A stretch of DNA of 7,667 nt from Eubacterium sp. GTDB lineage: Bacteria > Bacillota_A > Clostridia > Lachnospirales > Lachnospiraceae. Both the position numbers and the translations under genes were made by a program. Positions 1-5,878 of the stretch are shown piece after piece (the first letter of the stretch is position 1; the number at the start of each line of letters is the position of its first letter). The DNA is taken from positions 1 through 7,667 of the forward strand of contig JAMPGN010000201.1 of assembly GCA_023663915.1 (NCBI GenBank). Reading direction: 5' to 3'. The notes under the pieces were generated by a model. It was not told the DNA's origin and searched no databases. It worked only from the letters and a program-made list of their open reading frames with translations.

Positions 1-37
1 GTACGCTTAACTCTAATAGAGAATAGATAATTATTAT

Positions 38-90
38 AGGGGTTCGCCGCCTGTAATTTACAAGGTTTTCCAAACAGGCTTTGAACCCCT
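38..90. repeat. Imperfect inverted repeat / hairpin upstream of the lgt promoter
   Basis: Outer arms AGGGGTTC (38-45) and GAACCCCT (83-90) are perfectly complementary over 8 bp. After a 3x3 internal loop they continue as GCCTG (49-53) with CAGGC (75-79), leaving a loop of about 21 nt in which GG (64-65) could pair with CC (70-71). No T-run follows on either strand, so it is not a standard intrinsic terminator. It lies upstream of the predicted lgt promoter, so it would be transcribed only from a promoter outside the window, or it acts as DNA. To its right are three CCCC runs (86-89, 98-101, 105-108). Bases 1-108 otherwise show no supported gene. Function unknown. Confidence 0.55.
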
Positions 91-108
91 ACCATCACCC
101 CTAACCCC

Positions 109-137
109 TTGACGCATTCTGGATTTTGTGGTATATA
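109..137 (+). promoter_or_regulatory. Predicted sigma-A promoter for lgt
   Basis: TTGACG at 109-114 matches the -35 consensus in five of six positions. It is followed by a 17-nt spacer and TATATA at 132-137, a fair -10 element. Transcription would start near 144 and leave a leader of about 160 nt before the lgt start at 307, in which I see no strong structure. A weaker alternative (TAGACA at 191-196, 16-nt spacer, TATAGT at 213-218) lies inside that leader. This is a prediction from sequence only. Confidence 0.6.
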
Positions 138-291
138 TTGAACTGGTAAAGTAGAAGAAATTCAACATAATGTGAAAGGACGGAATTGTATAGACATGAT
201 GAAATTTCGGTTTATAGTGTTCCGGTTTAACGTATAGGAATGATAGGAAAACCACTGCTTGCGCAATGGGACAGTGAAAAGAAGTTTATAT

Positions 292-309
292 AAAGGAGCA
301 GTTGACGTG
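292..309 (+). promoter_or_regulatory. Shine-Dalgarno and GTG start that fix the lgt start
   Basis: AAAGGAG at 292-298 is a strong ribosome binding site placed 8 nt before GTG at 307-309. The reading frame is open further upstream to a TTG at 259, but that codon has no purine-rich site before it and would add 16 residues without family resemblance. The in-frame ATG at 319 is 20 nt from the site, too far for normal spacing. GTG 307 is therefore preferred. Confidence 0.75.
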
Positions 310-1248
310 CAGGATATCATGAATGTGACGGATATAGCATTTCCGCATCTAGGAATCTATTTAAATAATGTACCGAAAGGTTTCAGTATCTTTGGGTTTC
401 AGATCGCCCTTTACGGCGTGATCATCGGAATCGGCGTTTTATGCGGCGTTCTCATGGCGGCATATGTCGCGAAGAAGGAAGGTCTGGACTCCGAAGTGAT
501 ATGGGATTTCGCGATCTATGCAATCATTTTTTCAATCATAGGGGCGAGAGTCTATTATGTGGTCTTTCAGTGGGATATGTATAAGGATAATTTTATCAGC
601 GTATTCAACCTGCGAAACGGCGGTCTTGCGATCTACGGTGCGGTAATCGCGGCGTTTATCACATTGTGGGTATACTGTAAGATCAAGAAATGCAGCTTTC
701 TGCAGATCGCGGATATCTGTGTTCCGGGACTGGTGCTTGGACAGGTGATTGGAAGATGGGGCAACTTCACGAACAGGGAAGTGTTCGGCGAGTACACAGA
801 CAATTTGCTGGCGATGCGCTTGCCGATCGATTCGGTGAGAAGCATTGACATCTCGGACAATCTGGCACAGCACATTACAGAGGGCACGAACTATATACAG
901 GTACATCCCACATTCCTTTACGAGAGTCTATGGAATCTTATACTTCTGGCGGTTATGCTGCTCTACAGACAACATAAGAAATTTCGAGGCGAGATGTGGC
1001 TTCTGTATCTTGGCGGCTACGGACTTGGAAGGGCATGGATCGAAGGAATCCGCACGGACACCTTGTTTATTCCCCACACCACCATAGCCGTATCGCAGGT
1101 GCTTGCAATCGTGCTTTTCGCGGCTGCTCTCGCGTCGGACATTTTGATACGAATGCGCCTAAAGGCAGGAAAGAGCACGCCTACCGTAACCATATCTGCA
1201 AAGCCTGCGAAAGCGGATAAAAAGGCTGAGGAAACCAAGCAGGATTAG
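307..1248 (+). CDS. lgt: Phosphatidylglycerol--prolipoprotein diacylglyceryl transferase
   Basis: Lgt moves a diacylglyceryl group from phosphatidylglycerol to the lipobox cysteine of prolipoproteins, the first step of lipoprotein maturation in the cytoplasmic membrane. The 313-residue product is a multi-pass membrane protein of normal to slightly long family length. Visible landmarks are GGLAIYG at 105-111, the Lgt signature GRWGNFTNREVFGE at 149-162 (Arg150, Asn153 and Glu158 in the conserved core), HPTFLYES at 200-207, and GLGRAWIEGIRTD at 239-251 with Arg242, Glu246 and Arg249. Tyr110 sits where E. coli Lgt has the important His103. The last 30 or so residues form a Lys/Ala-rich hydrophilic tail, probably cytoplasmic. 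The GTG start is set by AAAGGAG 8 nt upstream. The gene has its own promoter and terminator, so it is next to the dcw cluster but probably not part of its transcript. The identity is firm; the role of the tail is unknown. Confidence 0.96.
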   Translation: MQDIMNVTDIAFPHLGIYLNNVPKGFSIFGFQIALYGVIIGIGVLCGVLMAAYVAKKEGLDSEVIWDFAIYAIIFSIIGARVYYVVFQWDMYKDNFISVFNLRNGGLAIYGAVIAAFITLWVYCKIKKCSFLQIADICVPGLVLGQVIGRWGNFTNREVFGEYTDNLLAMRLPIDSVRSIDISDNLAQHITEGTNYIQVHPTFLYESLWNLILLAVMLLYRQHKKFRGEMWLLYLGGYGLGRAWIEGIRTDTLFIPHTTIAVSQVLAIVLFAAALASDILIRMRLKAGKSTPTVTISAKPAKADKKAEETKQD

Positions 1249-1281
1249 AGAGGATTCCTCAAAATGATTTTAACAAAATAG

Positions 1282-1326
1282 AAGGACTACTGTATAACGA
1301 ATGGCTGTACAGTAGTCCTTTTTTGT
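1282..1326 (+). terminator. Intrinsic terminator after lgt
   Basis: A perfect 13-bp stem, AAGGACTACTGTA (1282-1294) with TACAGTAGTCCTT (1308-1320), encloses a 13-nt loop. The 3' arm runs directly into a T tract (six T at 1319-1324, then GTT). It starts 34 nt after the lgt stop codon and ends the lgt transcript. Because it lies before the mraZ promoter, it separates lgt from the dcw operon. Confidence 0.93.
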
Positions 1327-1358
1327 TGGAGAAAATTCCCCAAAACAAATTATTTTCC

Positions 1359-1387
1359 TTGCAATATAATTCCACATAGTATAAAAT
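1359..1387 (+). promoter_or_regulatory. Predicted promoter of the mraZ (dcw) operon
   Basis: TTGCAA at 1359-1364, a 17-nt spacer and TAAAAT at 1382-1387 give a plausible sigma-A promoter with a start near 1393-1395, exactly where the MraZ boxes begin. Reading TATAAA at 1380-1385 as the -10 would shorten the spacer to 15. A perfect TATAAT at 1365-1370 also exists but has no recognisable -35 at the right distance. The choice rests mainly on spacing and on the operator position. Confidence 0.55.
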
Positions 1388-1394
1388 TAGGTTA

Positions 1395-1434
1395 AAAGTG
1401 GTGGAAAGTGTTATGAAGTGGATTGAAGTGGGGC
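1395..1434 (+). promoter_or_regulatory. MraZ operator: four RAAGTG boxes with 10-bp period
   Basis: Four direct repeats begin at 1395 (AAAGTG), 1405 (AAAGTG), 1415 (GAAGTG) and 1425 (GAAGTG), each exactly 10 bp from the next, so they fall on one face of the helix. MraZ is known to bind tandem GTG-containing boxes upstream of its own gene (TGGG-type repeats at 10-bp period in E. coli, AAAGTG-type repeats in Mollicutes). The boxes here match that type and sit between the predicted promoter and mraZ. Binding by the local MraZ as an oligomer, and repression of the downstream operon, are inferred. Confidence 0.85.
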
Positions 1435-1485
1435 AAATAACCATGATTTCCACAAAACCTTCTTTCCGTGGCAGACCACTTCAAT
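1422..1485 (+). repeat. Perfect 10-bp inverted repeat in the mraZ leader
   Basis: ATTGAAGTGG (1422-1431) covers the fourth MraZ box, and its exact reverse complement CCACTTCAAT lies at 1476-1485, with 44 nt between. In DNA the right arm supplies a fifth MraZ-type box in opposite orientation. In RNA the arms could pair. CCACTT could also pair with the first or third box, and the CCAC part with GTGG at 1468-1471 in a short local hairpin. The rest of the leader up to 1552 shows no gene. Confidence 0.5.
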
Positions 1486-1552
1486 ACGATAGGTAACAGT
1501 GTATGGACGAAAGAACCGAGGCGGACAGACACTTGGGGCAGGGTGATTGACG

Positions 1553-1984
1553 ATGTTTATGGGCGAATACAATCACACAATCGATGCAAAAGGCAGGCTG
1601 ATCGTTCCCTCGAAGTTCAGAGAGTCTCTGGGAGATACTTTCGTGGTGACAAAAGGGTTGGATGGCTGTCTGTTCGTGTACGATAATGCAGAGTGGACGG
1701 CATTCGAGGAAAAGTTAAAATCGCTGCCCATCACCAACAAAGAAGCCAGACAGTTTGTGAGGTTTTTTCTGGCGGGAGCTGCTGAAGTAGAAGTGGATAA
1801 ACAGGGAAGAATACTTGTCCCGAATATTTTGAGGGAATTTGCACAGATAAACAAGGATGTCGTACTGATTGGCGTGGCGAGCAGGATAGAAATATGGAGC
1901 AAGGAACGCTTCGACGGTATGGCAGCTTATGAAGATATGGATGAGATAGCAGAGCACATGGCGGAACTCGGACTCGGAATTTAG
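1553..1984 (+). CDS. mraZ: Transcriptional regulator MraZ
   Basis: MraZ is the first gene of the dcw cluster and encodes a cytoplasmic, oligomeric DNA-binding protein of the SpoVT/AbrB fold that controls its own operon. The product has 143 residues, the usual family length. It contains two half-repeats, each with a DxxxGR-type core: [13 protein letters not shown] at 11-23 and [13 protein letters not shown] at 82-94. ATG 1553 is chosen because AGGGTG (1540-1545) lies 7 nt upstream and the protein then begins [15 protein letters not shown], as is normal for the family. TTG at 1547 and ATG at 1559 are in frame but worse placed. Four probable binding boxes lie at 1395-1434, suggesting autoregulation. 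It is followed after 42 nt by rsmH. Identification is very secure. Confidence 0.97.
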   Translation: MFMGEYNHTIDAKGRLIVPSKFRESLGDTFVVTKGLDGCLFVYDNAEWTAFEEKLKSLPITNKEARQFVRFFLAGAAEVEVDKQGRILVPNILREFAQINKDVVLIGVASRIEIWSKERFDGMAAYEDMDEIAEHMAELGLGI

Positions 1985-2026
1985 GAAGAGTCTGGAGAAC
2001 CATAAGAAGTTGCGGCAGAGGTAAAG

Positions 2027-2968
2027 ATGGAATTTAAGCACACATCGGTTCTCTTAGAGGAAACCATAGATAATTTACAGATCAAGCCGGAAGGAATCTA
2101 TGTGGATGGCACGTTAGGCGGGGGCGGACATTCTTTTCAGATCGCAGCTAAGCTGACCGGGGCAGGCAGGCTGATCGGCATTGATCAGGACGAAGCCGCC
2201 ATAGAAGCGGCGGGTGTAAGACTGAAACCCTACGAGAAGAGAGTCACGCTGATACGGGATAATTACCGCAATGCAAAACAGGTTCTGAAGGGGCTTGGAA
2301 TAGAGAAAACAGATGGTATCGTGTTAGACTTGGGAGTGTCCTCTTTCCAGTTGGATAACGCGGAGAGAGGATTCTCCTATAAGTATGATACGGCACTGGA
2401 TATGCGTATGGATCAGAGGCAGCAGCTTACCGCTGCAGATATCATTAATGACTATGACGAAATGCAGTTGTATCGGGTCATCAAAGACTATGGGGAAGAA
2501 CAGTTTGCCAAGAACATAGCGAAGCATATTGTAAATGCCAGAAAGGACAAGCCTATCGAGACAACGGGCGAGTTGAATGAGATCATCAAAGCGGCGATAC
2601 CGGCGAAGATGAGGGCGACGGGCGGACACCCTTCCAAAAGGACTTTTCAGGCGATACGCATCGAGTGCAATCAGGAGTTGGAAGTGTTAAAAGAATCCCT
2701 GGACGATTTTATTGAAATGCTAAGTCCGGGCGGAAGACTCTGTATCATCACTTTTCATTCGCTGGAAGATAGGATTGTGAAGACGTCTTTCCGTAAAAAT
2801 GAGAACCCATGTACCTGTCCGCCGGATTTTCCGGTATGTGTGTGCGGACAAGTATCCAGAGGCAGAGTGATTACCAGAAAGCCGATCCTGCCCTCTGGGA
2901 AGGAATTAGCGGTTAATAAGAGATCGAAAAGCGCGAAGCTCAGGGTGTTTGAGAAAGGCGCAGAGTAA
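2027..2968 (+). CDS. rsmH: 16S rRNA (cytosine(1402)-N(4))-methyltransferase RsmH (MraW)
   Basis: RsmH uses S-adenosylmethionine to methylate N4 of C1402 in the decoding centre of 16S rRNA. The 313-residue product has the full family layout: the SAM-binding loop [10 protein letters not shown] at 27-36, GIDQDE at 51-56, [10 protein letters not shown] at 101-110, RGFSY at 114-118, LDMRMD at 124-129, the long conserved block [18 protein letters not shown] at 201-218, and [12 protein letters not shown] at 241-252. Near the C-terminus Cys262, Cys264, Cys271 and Cys273 form a CxC-x6-CxC cluster around PPDFPV, as in many Firmicutes relatives; metal binding is possible but unproven. ATG 2027 follows AGAGG (2017-2021). 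The gene ends in a double stop TAATAA. It lies between mraZ and the ftsL-like gene, the standard dcw order. Confidence 0.97.
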   Translation: MEFKHTSVLLEETIDNLQIKPEGIYVDGTLGGGGHSFQIAAKLTGAGRLIGIDQDEAAIEAAGVRLKPYEKRVTLIRDNYRNAKQVLKGLGIEKTDGIVLDLGVSSFQLDNAERGFSYKYDTALDMRMDQRQQLTAADIINDYDEMQLYRVIKDYGEEQFAKNIAKHIVNARKDKPIETTGELNEIIKAAIPAKMRATGGHPSKRTFQAIRIECNQELEVLKESLDDFIEMLSPGGRLCIITFHSLEDRIVKTSFRKNENPCTCPPDFPVCVCGQVSRGRVITRKPILPSGKELAVNKRSKSAKLRVFEKGAE

Positions 2969-2994
2969 TAAATATAGGAAGGGAAAGTTAAGTT

Positions 2995-3480
2995 ATGGCA
3001 CAGGCAGGCAGAACAGTAAACCGTAACCGTATGGCGGAAACAGGAAGCCGTTATTATGTTCAGGGTAATACTGTCAGAAGACTGGATGTAACCAAAGAGA
3101 TCGAGAGACAGCCACAGAAGAAGATAAGCAATACGGCACGTAAGAACAGGGAGCGCGCGAAACATATGAGTGCCGGTTATGTGGTATTCCTTTGTTTGGC
3201 GCTTGTAGTGACGGGAATCATTCTGGTAAAATACATTGGTTTACAGTCTGATATTACCAATAGTGTTAAGCATATTTCTGCGTTGGAGAAGCAGCTAAAT
3301 GATTTAAAACTTGAAAATGATGAAGAATATAGTAGAATAACAAGCAGCATAGACTTGGAAGAGATTAGAAGAATTGCAATACAGGAGTTGGGGATGCAGT
3401 ATGCGGAGGAAGGGCAGATTGTTTCTTTTTCCAGCGAAAATCACGATTATGTGAAACAGATGGCTGACATTCCGCAATGA
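2995..3480 (+). CDS. ftsL: FtsL-like bitopic cell division protein
   Basis: The 161-residue product has a basic, probably cytoplasmic N-terminus (residues 1-60, rich in Arg, Lys and Asn), a single membrane span at about 62-82, and an extracytoplasmic coiled coil at about 84-113 that includes SALEKQLNDLKLEND. This is followed by a segment ending in EEIRRIAIQELGM (122-134), which resembles the conserved C-terminal patch of FtsL/DivIC proteins. Such proteins pair with DivIC/FtsB and DivIB/FtsQ and help activate the septal synthase FtsW with its partner PBP. The position between rsmH and a class B PBP is the usual one for ftsL, and since sequence conservation in this family is low, synteny and topology carry much of the weight. 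ATG 2995 is preceded by AGGAAGGG (2977-2984). The N-terminal region is longer than in many FtsL proteins. Confidence 0.82.
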   Translation: MAQAGRTVNRNRMAETGSRYYVQGNTVRRLDVTKEIERQPQKKISNTARKNRERAKHMSAGYVVFLCLALVVTGIILVKYIGLQSDITNSVKHISALEKQLNDLKLENDEEYSRITSSIDLEEIRRIAIQELGMQYAEEGQIVSFSSENHDYVKQMADIPQ

Positions 3481-3511
3481 GAACAACGGATTCATTTGAG
3501 CAGGTGAAAGT

Positions 3512-5809
3512 TTGAGCAGTCGGATCAGAGGGAAAAATCCCATTAACAGATTTACAATTAAAATGCAGAAAAAGCTATTAGTACTGTTTCTCTTAATACT
3601 GATAGCTTTTGTGGGGTTAAGCGCCCGAATGTTTCTGATTACCAGAGATAACGGCGAAGAGTATAAGAAACAGGTATTGTCGCAGCAGGAGTATGATTCG
3701 ACGACAATCCCTTTTAAACGTGGCAATATTGTTGACTCCAATGGCATGGTTCTGGCAGTCAGTAATAAAGTGTACAATGTCATTTTGGACACGAAAATAT
3801 TGATGCGCGACGAGGAAAATCTGGAACCTACGTTAAATGCGCTCAGGCAATGTTTTTCAATCGATGTAAACGCGGTGAGGGCTTATATCGCGGAACATCC
3901 CAACTCTTCCTACTATGTGATGGCAAAGCGTGTCGAATACGAGAAAATGAATGCCTTTCAAGAACTGGCGAACGATCCTGAGAATGGCAAGAATATCAAG
4001 GGCGTATGGTTTGAAGATGAGTACAGACGGGAATATCCTAACGGTTCGCTTGCCTGTGACATCATTGGATTTACAACGAATGACAATCAGGGTACATATG
4101 GTCTGGAAGAATTTTATAACGATATGCTCAGCGGAACGAACGGGAGGGAGTATGGTTATCTGAATGACGACTCCAATTTGGAGAGGACGACGATTCCGGC
4201 AGTAGATGGCTACAATATCCAGACGAGTATCGATGCGAATATTCAGAGCATCGTGGAGAAATATTTAAAAGAATATAACGAGGAATATAAAGATAACTAC
4301 AGACAGGGAAACGGTGCGGAGAACGTCGGATGTATTATCATGGAAGTGGATACGGGCAGAGTGCTCGCCATGGCAACGTACCCTGCTTTCAATCTGAATG
4401 ATCCGAGAAATACGGACAATCTGCTCGGAATGCCGATTGTGGATGAAAAGGGCAACCGGACAGGTGAATATGTGACACAGGAAACGATTGATGCCTTGAA
4501 TGATGAGGAGATGTACAGGCAGCTCGATTCTTTGTGGAAGAATTTCTGTATCACGAACGCTTACGAACCGGGATCGGTGGCGAAGCCTTTTACGGTAGCG
4601 GCAGCAATCGAGAGTGGAGCGATCACCGGAAACGAGTCTTATTACTGTGACGGCGGGCTTCAGATAGCGGATTGGCCAAAACCGATCAGGTGCCATCAGA
4701 CATATGGCGACGGTATGCTTACCGTACAGGAAGGGATCGAGAGATCCTGTAACGTCGTGCTGATGAATGTTGCGTTAAAGCTTGGCAAAAATCAGTTTGT
4801 GGACTATCAGCATTTATTTGGTTTTGGGTTGAAAACAAACATTGATCTTGCCGGAGAGGCGAGGACGGCAAGCCTTGTATACAATAAGGACACGATTGGA
4901 CCGGTAGAGCTTGCGACGAACTCTTTCGGGCAGGGTTTTAACGCGACGATGATACAGACGGCGGCCGCGTTCTGCTCCTTAATCAATGGAGGATATTACT
5001 ATGAACCCCATGTTGTGGACAGGATCACAACGGCGGACGGTGCCACGTTGGAAAATATCGAACCGAGAATATTGAAACAGACGATTTCGCAGTCTACCAG
5101 CGATACGATCAAGGAGTTTTGTAATACGGTCGTGACCGGGGAACATGGCACCGGTAAGACGGCGAGACCAGCAGGGTATATGATCGGCGGCAAGACCGGT
5201 ACGGCGGAGACGCTTCCCCGTCGTAACAATGAGTATGTGGTATCTTTTATGGGTTATGCTCCGGCAGACGAGCCCCAGATCGTGATCTATGTGGTCGTGG
5301 ACAGACCGAACGTGCCTATTCAGGATGATGCGAAGTATGCAACAAGGATTGTCCGTAAAATATTGACGGAAACATTACCGTATCTGAATATTTTTATGAC
5401 AGAAGAATTGAGCGATGCAGAAAGAGAAGAATTGGAGGAGTTAAAGATCCAGATCAGAATGCAGGATGGTGCACAGGAAGAGCAGTTGACGGATGAGGAG
5501 GGGAATCCCATCGATCCCGAAGGGGAAGACGCACAGGGAGAAAACACGGAAGAAGGGACAGGCGAGAACGGTGAGGAGACGCAGGAAGACGAGTCACAGA
5601 GAGATATCTGGAAGACATTTCCGCTAGATCCGGAGACCGGTTATCTGAAAGATCCGGAGACAGGTGGTCTGTTTGATCCCGAAACAGGCACTCAGGTAAA
5701 TGCTGGCAGTCTGCTTGGTGAGGAGGAATCGGAAGAAGGGGACGAATCACAGGAAGGAACTGGGACGGGTGAGACACCGGAAGAAGGCGGTGACGGTACA
5801 ACAGAATAG
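3512..5809 (+). CDS. Class B penicillin-binding protein (FtsI/PBP2B/SpoVD type) with long acidic C-terminal tail
   Basis: A monofunctional D,D-transpeptidase that crosslinks peptidoglycan outside the membrane, probably with FtsW at the septum. The 765-residue product has a short basic cytoplasmic N-terminus, a membrane anchor at about 21-43, a PBP dimerisation region that starts around RGNIVDSNG (70-78), and a transpeptidase domain with all three active-site motifs: SVAK at 355-358 (nucleophile Ser355, Lys358), SCN at 412-414 and KTG at 561-563. From about residue 630 to 765 it has a strongly acidic, low-complexity tail with three DPETG octads (706-729); no PASTA domain is seen. TTG 3512 is taken as start: AGGTGA (3502-3507) is 4 nt upstream and an in-frame stop lies at 3497-3499. 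The next in-frame ATG (3563) has no ribosome binding site and would cut into the basic region before the anchor. The location after ftsL favours a division role, but a sporulation role (SpoVD) cannot be excluded. Confidence 0.9.
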   Translation: MSSRIRGKNPINRFTIKMQKKLLVLFLLILIAFVGLSARMFLITRDNGEEYKKQVLSQQEYDSTTIPFKRGNIVDSNGMVLAVSNKVYNVILDTKILMRDEENLEPTLNALRQCFSIDVNAVRAYIAEHPNSSYYVMAKRVEYEKMNAFQELANDPENGKNIKGVWFEDEYRREYPNGSLACDIIGFTTNDNQGTYGLEEFYNDMLSGTNGREYGYLNDDSNLERTTIPAVDGYNIQTSIDANIQSIVEKYLKEYNEEYKDNYRQGNGAENVGCIIMEVDTGRVLAMATYPAFNLNDPRNTDNLLGMPIVDEKGNRTGEYVTQETIDALNDEEMYRQLDSLWKNFCITNAYEPGSVAKPFTVAAAIESGAITGNESYYCDGGLQIADWPKPIRCHQTYGDGMLTVQEGIERSCNVVLMNVALKLGKNQFVDYQHLFGFGLKTNIDLAGEARTASLVYNKDTIGPVELATNSFGQGFNATMIQTAAAFCSLINGGYYYEPHVVDRITTADGATLENIEPRILKQTISQSTSDTIKEFCNTVVTGEHGTGKTARPAGYMIGGKTGTAETLPRRNNEYVVSFMGYAPADEPQIVIYVVVDRPNVPIQDDAKYATRIVRKILTETLPYLNIFMTEELSDAEREELEELKIQIRMQDGAQEEQLTDEEGNPIDPEGEDAQGENTEEGTGENGEETQEDESQRDIWKTFPLDPETGYLKDPETGGLFDPETGTQVNAGSLLGEEESEEGDESQEGTGTGETPEEGGDGTTE
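5627..5698 (+). repeat. Three tandem 24-bp units encoding DPETG octapeptides
   Basis: Within the first PBP gene three consecutive 24-bp units start at 5627, 5651 and 5675 and encode DPETGYLK, DPETGGLF and DPETGTQV (residues 706-729). DPETG is exact in all three, but the DNA uses different synonymous codons (for example GATCCGGAGACC against GATCCCGAAACA). The repeat is therefore conserved at protein level and is not a very recent duplication. It lies inside an otherwise Glu/Asp/Gly-rich tail. Confidence 0.9.
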
Positions 5810-5823
5810 CATGAAATAAGAAT

Positions 5824-5872
5824 AACCTCATAGAAACGGTAATAAATTATATTAATACCTTTTTGTGAGGTT
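5824..5872 (+). promoter_or_regulatory. Long hairpin that contains the Shine-Dalgarno of the second PBP gene (possible attenuator)
   Basis: Bases 5824-5836 pair with 5860-5872 over 13 bp (11 Watson-Crick, 2 G-U). After a bulged C at 5837 the stem continues with GGTA (5838-5841) and TACC (5856-5859), one A-A mismatch, three more A-T pairs and a 6-nt loop (5846-5851). The only plausible Shine-Dalgarno of the next gene, GTGAGG (5865-5870), 8 nt before ATG 5879, lies wholly in the 3' arm. The stem is followed by TTTTCTAT, so it also looks like a weak intrinsic terminator. It starts 14 nt after the previous stop codon. A role in lowering or conditioning expression of the second PBP is inferred. 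Confidence 0.7.
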
Positions 5873-5878
5873 TTCTAT

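Noticed and set aside
86..108. G-quadruplex on the - strand
   Set aside because: Only three GGGG runs are present close together; a fourth full run is missing, so a stable quadruplex is doubtful.
58..255. 65-codon open frame on the - strand
   Set aside because: It overlaps the predicted lgt promoter and hairpin, and has no family resemblance or ribosome binding site that I can see.
259..306. N-terminal extension of Lgt from TTG 259
   Set aside because: No ribosome binding site precedes it, the added residues are basic and unlike the family, and AAAGGAG lies inside this stretch at the correct distance from GTG 307.
532..906. 124-codon open frame on the - strand inside lgt
   Set aside because: It is antisense to a well-conserved gene whose frame shows all the Lgt motifs; nothing recognisable is in the shadow.
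1395..1434. Short CRISPR-like or tandem satellite repeat
   Set aside because: The unit is only 10 bp, with no spacer-repeat pattern; position and sequence fit MraZ boxes far better.
1547..1552. TTG 1547 as the MraZ start
   Set aside because: It is only 2 codons upstream, lies just 1 nt from the AGGGTG site, and ATG 1553 gives the standard 143-residue protein.
5454..5831. 125-codon open frame on the - strand opposite the acidic tail of the first PBP
   Set aside because: It is a shadow of Glu/Asp/Gly-rich codons; its Pro/Leu/Arg/Ser-rich translation is what such antisense reading produces.
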